DNA of 64,000 nucleotides from Streptomyces sp. NBC_00513 (GCF_041431415.1 NZ_CP107847.1:1-64000), one strand, 5' to 3'; counted from the first letter of the stretch, positions 34,071-42,421 are shown. Translations and numbers: made by a program. Notes: generated by a model not told the origin, from the letters alone.

Positions 34071-34426
34071 AATCAGCGCTGAACCGAGAGTCCCCCAGCT
34101 CAGCGCGGGCCTGCCGCCTCGCGCGGGCCATCTATCGCGCACAAGGGCCGAGAAGCGTGCTCAAGGTCCAACTTGGCGCTGAGCCACAGACGTCTCCGCC
34201 CGATGGCTGCCGTAACCAAGAATCAGCTGAACCTCGGCTCCCTCCCCTGACGGCTGGCCTCCCAGCGAGGCAGGCGGGTCGTCAGGGTGTGCGCGGTTCA
34301 GCAGCGTCCGAAGTGGGTTTGGGATTCACCCTGGCCGTCGGAGCGCGGACCCGTCGGGTGGGACGCCACCTCTGAAATTCCTCAAATGTCCTGCTTTCAG
34401 GACAACGGCCTCCCAGGATCGGAGGT

Positions 34427-34891
34427 ATGCAGATCGAGCTGTCCGCGCCCCTTGCCGCAACGGCCGCGGCCGTGATCACGTGGACCGGGGTTGTCCTGTC
34501 CGCGAGGCGGACGTCCCGCATCACATGGCAGGCCTCGCACGTAGATCGCCAATACACGGCCCTCACCACGTTCATCGAGGCAGTCCAGAGGATGGACTAC
34601 CTCGCCGACCAGCCGGAAGGCCCAGAACAAGCGGTCAAAATCCTCCACAGCTGGACAGCAGTGCAACTCACCGCTCCAAGACACCTCCTCCAGCACGCGG
34701 CATATGTCCTTGACGCCGCCCGAGAAGTCGACACCAAGTCCTCGTACGTGGAAGAAGCCCCGGAGATGCACACCGCGGAACGCAAGATGGCCTTCGAGCA
34801 GGCACGAGCCGAACTGCGACGCCGATGCGTCAACATGGTGGCGGCGGTCCGCACCTGGCACGAGCGCCCTGGCCCCACCCCGTGGGGATAG
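34427..34891 (+). CDS. cargo gene of the inverted-repeat element: membrane-anchored hypothetical, 154 aa
   Basis: N-terminal hydrophobic segment (PLAATAAAVITWTGVVLSA) then a helical cytosolic domain (YTALTTFIEAVQRMDYLAD, MHTAERKMAFEQARAELRRR). No transposase or recombinase motif. It is the only good gene within the element; function unknown. ATG 34427 follows a GGAGG site at good spacing. Confidence 0.65.
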   Translation: MQIELSAPLAATAAAVITWTGVVLSARRTSRITWQASHVDRQYTALTTFIEAVQRMDYLADQPEGPEQAVKILHSWTAVQLTAPRHLLQHAAYVLDAAREVDTKSSYVEEAPEMHTAERKMAFEQARAELRRRCVNMVAAVRTWHERPGPTPWG

Positions 34892-35031
34892 GCGATTCGC
34901 CGGCGTTCGGCCCTTGCGCGCGCTAGGCCCGCGCGAGGCGGCAGGCGCGCGCTGAGCTGGGGCTTCTCGGTTCGCCGATGCTCTGAGGCGTGCAGCCCCC
35001 GGCTGCTGGGCCCCTGTCCTGAGCGCCGAAC

Positions 35032-35120
35032 GGCTGGCCCTCGGCTACGTCGCTCCCGTACCTGCCCGCGTTCTGTGCATCGGAGTTGTCCGTCGGGGCC
35101 AACTATCGCGCTCAGTCACA
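35032..35120. repeat. right terminal inverted repeat, 89 bp
   Basis: Partner of 33982-34070. Followed directly by the ACCCC duplication. Confidence 0.9.
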
Positions 35121-35281
35121 ACCCCGCCGGGCCGAGTCGGTCGTGTCGTGTATGGGGACGTCAACCTCGTAGGTGCGCAGCATGACGTCCAGCTCCCTTC
35201 TGTGCTCGGTGGTGAGGGGCCACCGCGACCGCCCCGGTCTCCGTCGAACGGGGCCGGGGCGGCACGGAGGACCATCACCCG

Positions 35282-35629
35282 CTACGGCACGGCCGGCTCC
35301 TCGGTGGGGACCTCGTAGACGTCGATGACGTCCTCGCCGCCGGACCAGGTGCCGGGGGCGTGGCGGATGTAGACGATGTGCAGCGGGGAGCCGTCGCGGG
35401 CGGCGACGTCGTACTCGTGCACCAGGTGCTTCTTGAGGGCGGAGCGGACGGCCGGGGCCACGGACCGGATGGGCGTCCGGGACGGGAACGGCAGGAAGCG
35501 GGCGCCGTTGACGGTGGTGTATTGCAGGGCCTGGCGCGGCCAGAGGCGGGCGGCGTTCATCGCGCCGTGATCGCGCAGGGCCTGGGTGTGGGCGGCGTAG
35601 TACGCGCGGGCGGTCTCGGACATGGGCAT
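35282..35629 (-). CDS. hypothetical protein, 115 aa
   Basis: Compact soluble protein (SETARAYYAAHTQALRDHG, ARLWPRQALQYTTVNGARF, HLVHEYDVAARDGSPLHIVY). Family unknown. ATG 35629 with AAGGAG upstream is preferred to the longer frame from 35815, whose extra residues have non-coding composition. Confidence 0.6.
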   Translation of the reverse strand: MPMSETARAYYAAHTQALRDHGAMNAARLWPRQALQYTTVNGARFLPFPSRTPIRSVAPAVRSALKKHLVHEYDVAARDGSPLHIVYIRHAPGTWSGGEDVIDVYEVPTEEPAVP

Positions 35630-35660
35630 GAGCGGGGCTCCTTCAGCGTGCCGGGCAGGG

Positions 35661-35858
35661 TCAGAACTCGAGCCGGATCGTGATAGGGGTGCGGTGGTCG
35701 CCGTAGTCGCGGCGGGGATTGGGGACGCTCTGGCGGTGCGCGGTGAAGCCGGCCGCACCGAATGGCGAAGAGGCAGTGTTCCAACCCGGAGCGCCTTGGT
35801 AGCCAGGTCCACCACGCCGGAGGGCGGCCCGGTGCGGGCCGGGGGCTGCCCGGCTCAC
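35661..35858 (-). CDS. small hypothetical protein, 65 aa
   Basis: GTG 35858 overlaps the stop of the P-loop gene (GTGA), which is the usual coupling pattern in this cluster. The C-terminal part (FTAHRQSVPNPRRDYGDHRT) looks coding; the N-terminus is Arg/Ala-rich and less certain. Confidence 0.4.
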   Translation of the reverse strand: MSRAAPGPHRAALRRGGPGYQGAPGWNTASSPFGAAGFTAHRQSVPNPRRDYGDHRTPITIRLEF

Positions 35859-36589
35859 TGCGGGGTTCCGGCCGTGAGTTCGGAGATCCGGTACACGCCG
35901 GTGAAGCCCTCGTCGTGCAGCCGGGCGGGGGTGGGGAGCAGTTGGTGGTGTCCGCGCACGATGTGGACGGGCACCGCGCGGTCGCGGCCCGCGTTCTGCG
36001 CTTCGACCGTGGCCAGCGGGACGTCGAACAGGACGGCGATGGCGGGGCGTTGCCAGTAGCGGGCGCGGGCGAGCAGCCCGTTCCTGACGTGGACGTGCAC
36101 GTTGGTGCTGTCGACGATCGTGGTGAGGCCGCGGGCGAGGCGGGCGTCCAGGAGGAGGTTTTGGATCTCGACGGCGACGGGGGTGGATGACTGGTCGGTT
36201 TCTGAGTCGGTGGCCAGGTGTCGGTAGAGGTCCAGGGAGACGCGCCAGGTGTCGGGGTAGCGGGCGGCGAAGGTGGACTTGCCGGAGCCCGGCGGGCCGA
36301 CCATCACGCAGATGGCGCCGGCGGGGAGGTCCAGCGGGTTCATCTCGGGTCCTTCCGATCGGTGGGCCGACGCGTGGTCGCGGAGGTGGTCGACCCGGGC
36401 CGCGTGCGCGGCGAGCCGGCCGGCGATGTCGCGGAGGTGGCCGGCTGGTCCTGCGACGCTTTCGCGTCGGATGAGGCCGGCTGCAAAGTTCCGCGACGTG
36501 TCCGCGAGTTCGATGGCGGTCTCGGCGAGCACGCTCAGCGCCTCCTCCGATTCCGGCCCTGGCGCCGGGTTGGGGTCGTGCCGGTTCAC
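35855..36589 (-). CDS. P-loop polynucleotide-kinase-like protein, 244 aa
   Basis: From residue 83 onward the protein has a kinase-type P-loop (GPPGSGKSTFAARYPD) and the pattern of small AAA/polynucleotide-kinase-like enzymes: VSLDLYRHLATD, TTIVDSTNVHVHVRN, IAVLFDVPLATVEAQNAGRDR. Such enzymes phosphorylate nucleic-acid ends or small molecules. The N-terminal 82 residues (LSVLAETAIELADTSRNFAA) are helical. GTG 36589 overlaps the previous stop (GTGA), supporting the long form; ATG 36343, with AAGGA upstream, could give a shorter protein starting at MNPLDLPAG. Confidence 0.75.
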   Translation of the reverse strand: MNRHDPNPAPGPESEEALSVLAETAIELADTSRNFAAGLIRRESVAGPAGHLRDIAGRLAAHAARVDHLRDHASAHRSEGPEMNPLDLPAGAICVMVGPPGSGKSTFAARYPDTWRVSLDLYRHLATDSETDQSSTPVAVEIQNLLLDARLARGLTTIVDSTNVHVHVRNGLLARARYWQRPAIAVLFDVPLATVEAQNAGRDRAVPVHIVRGHHQLLPTPARLHDEGFTGVYRISELTAGTPQ

Positions 36590-37251
36590 AGCGTGCCTCC
36601 GTCCTGGGGCTCCCCGGACGCGGGCCGGTACGGGCAGAGGATCCAGGGCACCGGCTCGCCGGCCGTGTCCTGGCAGCCCGGGCAGTGGTCGCCGATGGGG
36701 CTGTCGAGGCAGATCAGGACGTCGTCGTCGCAGCCGGTGTGCCGGGCGTGGGGGCGCTCGCCGTGGGGGCAGGCGCCGGTACCCGCCTTGGCGAAGTACG
36801 GGACGGCACGGTGGGGTTCGCCGTGCTGGTGCGGGCTTGGCGTCGGGGTGTGTTCGATCGTGGTGGCGCGGGCGGTGTCGGCGAGCAGCAGGGTGAGTTC
36901 GTGTCCGTGGTCGACGGCGTCGGCCAGGCGCTCGATGAGTTCCGGAGCCAGGCAGCGGCCGCGGGCGCCGGTCAGGATGCCTTCCAGGTAGAGGGTGTCG
37001 CCGAGGATGCGGTCGTGGAGTTCCAGGACGCCGGGTTGTACGTGCAGGCCGTCCACGTTCCGCACGACGGCGAGGTAGGCGTGGTCGACGGCGGCCGCGT
37101 ACGCGGCCGCCGTCTGCTCGGCCAGGATCGTGTCGACCCCGTCGAGGGTGTGGTGTGCGAGCTGCCATTCGCCCGCACTGTCGGTTCGGCGGGTGTGTAG
37201 ACGGCCGAGCCGGCTGGTGACGGCCTTGATGAGGGAGCGGGCTGGGAACAC
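36586..37251 (-). CDS. hypothetical Cys/His-rich protein, 221 aa
   Basis: A helical N-terminal domain (YAAAVDHAYLAVVRNVDGLH, ELIERLADAVDHGHELTLLL) followed by a C-terminal cysteine cluster (GTGACPHGERPHARHTGC, GDHCPGCQDTAGEP) likely to bind zinc. GTG 37251 is chosen because GGAGGTCACC is just upstream. It is co-transcribed with the kinase-like gene. Confidence 0.65.
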   Translation of the reverse strand: MFPARSLIKAVTSRLGRLHTRRTDSAGEWQLAHHTLDGVDTILAEQTAAAYAAAVDHAYLAVVRNVDGLHVQPGVLELHDRILGDTLYLEGILTGARGRCLAPELIERLADAVDHGHELTLLLADTARATTIEHTPTPSPHQHGEPHRAVPYFAKAGTGACPHGERPHARHTGCDDDVLICLDSPIGDHCPGCQDTAGEPVPWILCPYRPASGEPQDGGTL

Positions 37252-37310
37252 GGTGACCTCCAGGGGGAGGGCCGGTCGCCTGGTCTCTGCTGACCGGGCG
37301 GACACCGCAC

Positions 37311-37350
37311 GGCCCCGCCGGCGCACGCCCGAAGGCGGCGAGGCGGGGCC
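37311..37350 (-). terminator. moderate GC hairpin
   Basis: GGCCCCGCC at 37311-37319 and its complement at 37342-37350, with a 22-base loop that can partly pair, lies 18 bp past the stop at 37368. Confidence 0.45.
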
Positions 37351-37367
37351 GCACGGAGAACGGCCGG

Positions 37368-37919
37368 TCAGCTCTCGGGGAGCTTCTGCAGGTAGAACTC
37401 CGTGCCCCACTGGGTGACCGAGACCTTCAGGACCTCGGGTTCGTCATCGGCCAGACGCTCCAGTTCGCCCACGATCCACTCGTCGGTCCGCTGAAGGCTC
37501 AGGCGGTGGGTGTCGAGGTGGTACAGGCACAGACGCAGGCCCTCGTCCCGGCAGCGCAGGCCGCGTACGAGGGTGCGCAGCAGTTCGCGGGCGGCTTCTT
37601 CGTCGGGGCGGGCGGGGATGTCGCGGGGCAGCGCCCGGCAGCCGGCCGCGTGGGTGTTGGCGAGTTCGGCCGCCTCGTCCAGGGTGAGGATGGTGCTGTA
37701 GTGCGCCTTGAGCTTGGTCGCCTGGTAGTGGCAGCCGAGGCAGGACACTACGTGGCAGCCGCTGGCGAGGAAGACGAGCACGACCGCGTGGCCGAGGTTG
37801 TAGTACCGCTCGTCGACGGTGATGCCCTCGGGCTTCCAGGTCTCGCCGGTCTCCGGCCACGGCTCGGGGGCCGGCGCTTCGACGGGCTCGGGACGGTGGG
37901 CGAACAGGGTGAGGGCCAT
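37368..37919 (-). CDS. hypothetical protein, 183 aa
   Basis: Contains CHVVSCLGCHYQATKL, a possible zinc or redox cysteine cluster, and a helical acidic second half (DEAAELANTHAAGCRALP, TDEWIVGELERLADDEPEVL). Not recognised. ATG 37919 has AAGGAGC at proper spacing. Confidence 0.65.
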   Translation of the reverse strand: MALTLFAHRPEPVEAPAPEPWPETGETWKPEGITVDERYYNLGHAVVLVFLASGCHVVSCLGCHYQATKLKAHYSTILTLDEAAELANTHAAGCRALPRDIPARPDEEAARELLRTLVRGLRCRDEGLRLCLYHLDTHRLSLQRTDEWIVGELERLADDEPEVLKVSVTQWGTEFYLQKLPES

Positions 37920-37922
37920 GGG

Positions 37923-38030
37923 TTACTGCTCCTTGTCGGTGTCGGGGCGTGCGGCGGGGTGGGTCCGGCGGGCGGCGACGGTGGCCGCGGCGGTGAGGAC
38001 CGGGGCGAGCGCGTACGGCCGGATGCTCAT
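37923..38030 (-). CDS. 35-aa small protein coupled to the Pycsar-type effector
   Basis: ATG 38030 overlaps the effector stop (ATGA). The product has a short hydrophobic segment (YALAPVLTAAATVAARRT) and could be a tiny membrane protein. Its position between two real genes, with tight overlap, is the main support. Confidence 0.4.
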   Translation of the reverse strand: MSIRPYALAPVLTAAATVAARRTHPAARPDTDKEQ

Positions 38031-38512
38031 CCGGTGACCGCGAGGATGGCGGCGACCAGGAGCAGGGCGAGCGCGGTGAGGATCGTGTCGACCGCGCGGG
38101 CCAGGCGCGTGAACTTGGTGACCGCGATGGTGGAGAGCGCCTTGATCCGGGCGGTTCGGGTGTCCTCGTTCATGGAGGCCCGGATGCCGGCCTCGTCCAG
38201 CCGCGCCCAGAGCGGGAATCCCTCCCGAACGGTGCGGCCGCGGCCGCCGAGGTTGGGCCGTACGACCAGGAGCAGCAGCACGGCGGCGGCCGCGAGTGCG
38301 AGGCCGGCGGCGCCGCCTGCGAGTTGGGCGGGCAGTGGCAGCTTCTTGCCCGCGAGGGTGGCGAGTCCGGCGAGGACCGCGCCGGTGAAGGCCAGTAACA
38401 GCGAGGCCTTGTTGTCGGTGCGGGTGATCTCGCCGGTGACCGTGGCGCAGGCAGCGTCCAGGTGCCGGCTCGGGTCGCTGGTCGACGTCGCGGTGTCGGT
38501 GTTGAGGGTCAT
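38027..38512 (-). CDS. Pycsar-system effector-type membrane protein, 161 aa
   Basis: Matches the PycTM pattern: after a short soluble start, TDNKASLLLAFTGAVLAGL forms the first membrane helix (about 37-55), a second helix follows (about 65-85, GAAGLALAAAAVLLLLVV), then a cytosolic region (FPLWARLDEAGIRASMNED) and a third helix (VDTILTALALLLVAAILAV). In Pycsar defence, cyclic UMP or CMP from a dedicated cyclase triggers such proteins to damage the membrane and stop phage. No nucleotide cyclase of that class adjoins; a GGDEF protein is in the same cluster. ATG 38512 follows GAAGGGA. Confidence 0.75.
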   Translation of the reverse strand: MTLNTDTATSTSDPSRHLDAACATVTGEITRTDNKASLLLAFTGAVLAGLATLAGKKLPLPAQLAGGAAGLALAAAAVLLLLVVRPNLGGRGRTVREGFPLWARLDEAGIRASMNEDTRTARIKALSTIAVTKFTRLARAVDTILTALALLLVAAILAVTG

Positions 38513-38535
38513 GTCGTAGTCCCTTCCGGGCCGGG

Positions 38536-38598
38536 CTGTCCGGCTCCCCGTCACCACCCGTCCCGCGCGGTGCGCGGGGCGGGTGGATCAGGCAGCCG
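38536..38598. repeat. intergenic leader repeat, copy 1
   Basis: CTGTCCGGCTCCCCGTCACC (38536-38555), a 15-bp near-perfect hairpin (38554-38586), then ATCAGGCAGCCG (38587-38598). The same arrangement occurs at 51191-51263. Here it lies just upstream of the Pycsar-type gene. Confidence 0.65.
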
Positions 38599-38674
38599 CC
38601 AGGACCGTCAGCGGAGGATCACGTGGTCGGGGTGGCCGTTGGCACGGCGACTCTCCTTCCAAGGTGGTCGTGGA

Positions 38675-38818
38675 TCAGGCGGCCGGGTGGTGAGTGACCG
38701 GGGCCGGGAACGTGAAGTAGGTGTCGGGGCTGGGCTCGTAGCCCCTGGCGCAGGGGTCGCAGCGGCCCTGGGTGCGCAGCGGTACTGGCGGAGTGCACTT
38801 GTTCCGGAGATGCGGTAT
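38675..38818 (-). CDS. possible small CxxC protein without a clear start
   Basis: The frame reads KCTPPVPLRTQGRCDPCARG then YEPSPDTYFTFPAPVTHHP and stops at 38675. It has a likely zinc-binding cysteine pattern, but no start codon lies between the upstream stop and the first cysteine. It could be a gene truncated at its 5' end or affected by a base error. Confidence 0.3.
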   Translation of the reverse strand: MPHLRNKCTPPVPLRTQGRCDPCARGYEPSPDTYFTFPAPVTHHPAA

Positions 38819-39034
38819 TCAGGTGTTGGCTTCGTTCACGTGAAGTCGTGAAGTAGCAGCGTTTGGCCGGCTGTTTGGACAGCAGTTGGCGATCTTGAGT
38901 GCTGCAGATGCACACGAGAAATGACGTCGCCGTGCTGCGGTGTCACCGGAGTGCGGCAGAAGGGTCCGCCCCTTGATCACCGGTCGTTAGAATCCCCGCG
39001 TTCGGATGCTGTCAATGGGGTGGAAGGCCAAGCC

Positions 39035-40054
39035 GTGGACGATGATTTCTGGGCCTGCTGGCCGGAACGATGGGCCGGCACGGACTGCGACGTGCGGACG
39101 GCCTTGGGCGCGGTCCCGAGGGAGGTCAAGGACCGGTTCAGGTATGACGAGGTCCCTTGGCAGCGGTTCCGGCACTTCTACGGCCCGGGCGAGGAGATCC
39201 CCGGACTGCTCGCCACGCTCGCGTCTGGGGACGCCAACGCAGCCGACAGGGCCTTGGAGCGGCTTTGGAACAATCTTCATCATCAAGGCGGCACCATCGC
39301 GGTGGGGGCACTGGCGGTGCCGTTCCTGCTCCGGGTCGCGGCGACTGGGCGCCCCGAACTCCGTGCCCAGACCCTTCGCCTGGTCGCCGAGATCGGCCGG
39401 TGTCAGCACATGGGGGACGGTACGCGGGAAGGCTTGCTCCAGGTCGCTGAGGAGCCGTTGATGGTCGAGGGCAGCACGATGTGCCCGGTGGACTGGACGA
39501 TCCAGGCGGCCCGTCAGGCCGTCACGGACGACCTGCACCTTCTACTCCCGCTTCTCGCCAGCCCCGACCCTGAGGTCCGTTCCGAGACCGCCGTCCTGGC
39601 GGCGGCGACCGGCGAGCTTTCACACGTCCTCTCTACTCTGCAGTCCAAGCTGGCGAGAGAAGATGATGCGGTGGTCCGGGTGAGCCTGATCCTGGCGATC
39701 GCCCAACTCGCCCGCGAACATTCAGACGAAGACGCTCCCAGGTGGGCCCGGGATCTGTGGTCGGATCCCGGACGGCCGCCCGAGGTCCGCATCGGCGCTG
39801 GCCTGGCCTGGCTGTGCCTGGTCACCGACCCCGCCCCCGACGTGCTTCGCGCCCTCCTCACCGACCCCGGCATCCGTCAATACGACGACCTGCTCCAGCC
39901 GGTGCCGTGGCTCACCTGGATCGACCCCACCGGCGTTGGGTTGCGCAGCTGCATCGACGAAATGCTTACGGCGAACTTCCCCGAAACAGTGCTTGACGAC
40001 CCTTGGGGTGGAGGACCAGCAAGCGGGACTGACCAACAGTCGGCGGCTTCGTGA
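39035..40054 (+). CDS. HEAT-repeat protein, about 339 aa
   Basis: A chain of paired helices with HEAT-like spacing (GALAVPFLLRVAATGRPELR, LLLPLLASPDPEVRSETAVL, AVVRVSLILAIAQLAREHSD, PPEVRIGAGLAWLCLVTDP). Such proteins are protein-binding scaffolds; in Streptomyces they are often next to small hypothetical genes of immunity type. GTG 39035 is my best start (GGAAGG upstream, then DDDFWACWPERW); ATG 38921 would add a poor leader. The next gene starts at its stop codon. Confidence 0.75.
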   Translation: MDDDFWACWPERWAGTDCDVRTALGAVPREVKDRFRYDEVPWQRFRHFYGPGEEIPGLLATLASGDANAADRALERLWNNLHHQGGTIAVGALAVPFLLRVAATGRPELRAQTLRLVAEIGRCQHMGDGTREGLLQVAEEPLMVEGSTMCPVDWTIQAARQAVTDDLHLLLPLLASPDPEVRSETAVLAAATGELSHVLSTLQSKLAREDDAVVRVSLILAIAQLAREHSDEDAPRWARDLWSDPGRPPEVRIGAGLAWLCLVTDPAPDVLRALLTDPGIRQYDDLLQPVPWLTWIDPTGVGLRSCIDEMLTANFPETVLDDPWGGGPASGTDQQSAAS

Positions 40055-40527
40055 TGGCGAGTGACCTGAGCCTTTCCTGGAGGCTCAGCGGCAGGGGCTG
40101 GGCTAACTGCACCATCGCCGACCACGAGCGCGAAGCAGACCTCACAGCGTCCTCCATCAGCGAGGCACCGGAAGACCTACTGAACGCCGTCAGCCGCGTG
40201 CTGACCGGGCAGACCGAGGTCCGAACGCAGTTCGAAGCCGAACCCACTGCCTACCGGTGGGTCTTTTACCGGCAGGACACCACTGTGTGGATCCGCATCG
40301 TGGAGCTGAGCCACGGCGAACTGCACAACAGCGCCGGCACGGAGGTGTGGAGCAGTTGGCAGCCCGTCGACCGGTTGGTTCGGGCAGTCATTCGCTGTTT
40401 CGACCAAGTCGCTGACACATACGGGGAGAGCGTGTATCGAGGCAAATGGGGTGAGCACTTTCCTCGTACTGAGCTGGAAGCCCTCAGACGTCTCTGGCGT
40501 CGGCGGGGCGCGGCGGGTGGTGCGTAA
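40054..40527 (+). CDS. hypothetical protein coupled to the HEAT gene, 157 aa
   Basis: ATG 40054 overlaps the HEAT-repeat stop (TGATG), so the two are translated together. The protein has a beta-rich N-terminus (SLSWRLSGRGWANCTIADHE), a middle region YRWVFYRQDTTVWIRIVELS, and a helical end. It looks like a small single-domain protein of immunity or interaction type, but I cannot name the family. Confidence 0.65.
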   Translation: MASDLSLSWRLSGRGWANCTIADHEREADLTASSISEAPEDLLNAVSRVLTGQTEVRTQFEAEPTAYRWVFYRQDTTVWIRIVELSHGELHNSAGTEVWSSWQPVDRLVRAVIRCFDQVADTYGESVYRGKWGEHFPRTELEALRRLWRRRGAAGGA

Positions 40528-40604
40528 GGCCGGGCGGCCTGTCCAGCCCTCGCCCCGTCCTGCGGCTGCGGGGGGTGGGCGAGGACCAGGCGGAGCGACC
40601 GGGG

Positions 40605-41426
40605 TCAGCGCTGGAAGCGGTGGACGTTGTCGGGGGCGTCGTCGTCGGGGGCCGGAACCGGGGTGGGGATGTGGATCTCGGGCCGGATCTCGATCTGCGG
40701 TTGGAAGGCCGGAGCGGGCTGGGCGGGCGCAGGGAAGTTGTTGACGACCGGGCGCAGGCTCCAGCCGCGCAAGGCGACGGTGGAGGCGATGGTCCAGGCG
40801 AGGACGGCGATCGCGGTGGCGACGGTGCGCCCATCCGCAGGGGTCGTGGTCCACACGACCGCGACCGTTGCTGCGCCCCAGACGGTCCAGGTGAGGCGGG
40901 CGCCGGTGGCGCCGGTGAAGCCGCCGATCAGGCCGAACAGGCCCGTGAGCTGCCAGAAGGTGTAGATGGCGGCGCCGCTGACTGGGAGGCCGGCGGTGTG
41001 CTGGGCGATGTGGGTGCGGATCGGGTTGTCGACCACGCCCCAGAACTCGTCGGAGGCGCTGGTGCCGACCTGGGTGGCGGGGAGCGCGTCGGCCAGCCGG
41101 CCCAGAGCGGCGTCGAGGACGTCCCCGGCGGTGTCGAGCAGGATGACGACCACGCACATCCCGGTGAGGACCAGCAGGGCCTTGATCCAGTTGGTCATGC
41201 CGTGCCAGCCGGACTGCGGGACCCGGCGCAGTTCCTCCCACCGGCCGTGCAGAAAGCCGTCCTGCTCCCAGGAGGCGTTCCACGCGGCGCTCAGCTGGGC
41301 GAGGTTGGTGCCGGGGTCCTTGCCCGGGGCGGTGGCCGGCGTCGCGGCCGCCTGGTCGAGCAGGTCGAGGAAGCTCGGGGTGTTCGGGTGAGGCTGGCCG
41401 TTGATGTTCTTGTCATCGGACTGCAT
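40605..41426 (-). CDS. membrane protein of the conjugation region, 273 aa
   Basis: Four or five membrane segments are visible (WIKALLVLTGMCVVVILLDT, FWQLTGLFGLIGGFTGATG, LTWTVWGAATVAVVWTT, ATAIAVLAWTIASTVAL) between a soluble N-terminus and a Pro-rich cytosolic tail. Its place at the end of the transfer block suggests a role in the conjugation channel or plasmid spread, as with Streptomyces Spd membrane proteins. ATG 41426 has a GGAG-type site. Confidence 0.7.
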   Translation of the reverse strand: MQSDDKNINGQPHPNTPSFLDLLDQAAATPATAPGKDPGTNLAQLSAAWNASWEQDGFLHGRWEELRRVPQSGWHGMTNWIKALLVLTGMCVVVILLDTAGDVLDAALGRLADALPATQVGTSASDEFWGVVDNPIRTHIAQHTAGLPVSGAAIYTFWQLTGLFGLIGGFTGATGARLTWTVWGAATVAVVWTTTPADGRTVATAIAVLAWTIASTVALRGWSLRPVVNNFPAPAQPAPAFQPQIEIRPEIHIPTPVPAPDDDAPDNVHRFQR

Positions 41427-41539
41427 GGTCGGGCGCTCCCTTGATTGGGCGGTGTGGTGGGTGGTGTGCAGGCCGGATGGCCTGGCCCGTACCCGACCGC
41501 GAGGGGTTCGGGTGCGAGGCAGGTGGTCCGGAACGGAGG

Positions 41540-42085
41540 TCAGAGGCCGCGGGCGTCGGCGAAGCTGGCGGCTTGGTCGAGCATCCGCGTTGGGATGCGG
41601 CCGCTGGCGAAGCCGTCGTTGAAGGACGGCACGGAGTCGATCTCGCCGAACTGGCGGCGGATCGCGTCCATCAGGACCTCCAAGGCGCGCGATTCCAGGC
41701 TCTGGTCGCCGCGGGCTTCGATGTGGATCGCGCCGTACAGGCAGCGAGCACCGTCCTCGTCGACCAGGGCACCGGAGCACCAGCCGCCGGTGAGCAGCCG
41801 GTGGTGCGCGCGCTGCAGCAGGGCCGCGACCGGGGTCGGGTAGGGCGTGGGCGGTTGGAGGGTCGGGGTGAGCGGGACGGTGAGGACGTCGGCCAAGTCG
41901 ACGGGCTCGGTGGGGATGTGCGAGGTGTTGACCTCGTAGGCGACGGCCGCTTCCTCCAGCCGGACGGTCATCGCCGCGTTGATGAACGCCATGCGTTCCT
42001 CGAGGGACAGTTCCGCTGGCGGCGCGGCGGCATGGGTCGATGGGGTGGGGTGGGTTAGGGCGGGGGAGGGGGCTGTGGTGGGCAT
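41540..42085 (-). CDS. hypothetical protein, DUF6197-like, 181 aa
   Basis: The C-terminal half follows a pattern I associate with DUF6197: LLQRAHHRLLTGGWCSGAL, DEDGARCLYGAIHIE, then a helical end (ALEVLMDAIRRQFG). The N-terminus is Pro/Thr-rich and disordered. Role unknown; frequent on actinobacterial mobile elements. Confidence 0.65.
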   Translation of the reverse strand: MPTTAPSPALTHPTPSTHAAAPPAELSLEERMAFINAAMTVRLEEAAVAYEVNTSHIPTEPVDLADVLTVPLTPTLQPPTPYPTPVAALLQRAHHRLLTGGWCSGALVDEDGARCLYGAIHIEARGDQSLESRALEVLMDAIRRQFGEIDSVPSFNDGFASGRIPTRMLDQAASFADARGL

Positions 42086-42103
42086 CGGGGCTCCTGGCGG
42101 GGT

Positions 42104-42150
42104 ACGCCGAAGGGCGCCGCCGGGGTGTGTCCGGCGGCGCCCTTCGGCGT
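42104..42150 (-). terminator. 20-bp perfect hairpin terminator
   Basis: 42104-42123 (ACGCCGAAGGGCGCCGCCGG) pairs exactly with 42131-42150 across a 7-base loop, 27 bp past the stop at 42177. Confidence 0.8.
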
Positions 42151-42176
42151 CGTGCAGCGGGGAGAGGAGGGGCGGG

Positions 42177-42320
42177 TTAGTCGGGGGTGTAGTTCAGCGC
42201 GCCGCAGTTCCAGCAGTCCCATTCGTCGGGGACTTCGACGAGGTCGCAGCAGTTGCACCCGTCGCCGTGGACGACGCAGTCCTCGTCGCAGTTCCAGCAG
42301 GTGTAGTGCAGGTGTGCCAT
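42177..42320 (-). CDS. 47-aa double zinc-knuckle protein
   Basis: Short protein dominated by cysteine pairs: CWNCDEDCVVHGDGCNCC and DCWNCGALNY. Such proteins bind zinc. Start ATG 42320 has GGAG/GAGGA sequences directly upstream. Confidence 0.6.
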   Translation of the reverse strand: MAHLHYTCWNCDEDCVVHGDGCNCCDLVEVPDEWDCWNCGALNYTPD

Positions 42321-42421
42321 GTCCTCGTCTCCCCCTGTGTGGTGGGTGGGGCCCGAGACGAGCATGCGGCAGATACCCGCGCGCTGGTGCGGCGTTGGCG
42401 GAAGTGGCCCACGTACGAGGA

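Larger units (their letters stand above)
33982..35120. mobile_element. 1,139-bp element with 89-bp terminal inverted repeats, no transposase
   Basis: Left arm 33982-34070 and right arm 35032-35120 match in inverse orientation at 88 of 89 positions, starting TGTGACTGAGCGCGATAGTT. The element is flanked on both sides by ACCCC (33977-33981 and 35121-35125), a 5-bp target duplication. It interrupts a reading frame that is exactly restored by excision. Inside is one 154-aa gene and no transposase, so it must move with help from elsewhere. The 5-bp duplication fits Tn3-like and several IS families; I cannot assign it. Confidence 0.85.
33593..35183 (-). pseudogene. hypothetical gene split by the 1,139-bp element
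   Basis: The 5' part (35183-35121, MLRTYEVDVPIHDTTDSARR, ATG with AAGGGAG upstream) and 3' part (33981-33593, GVHVFTGVADSPAAALRRA, RRAHEEYDAALTAHTAG) are in the same frame once the element and one copy of its 5-bp duplication are removed: DSARRG runs directly into VHVFTGV. The inferred intact protein is about 150 aa, of unknown family. As it stands the gene stops three codons into the element (GCD stop), so it is inactivated. Its 3' end overlaps the start of the GGDEF gene by about 55 bp. Confidence 0.75.
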
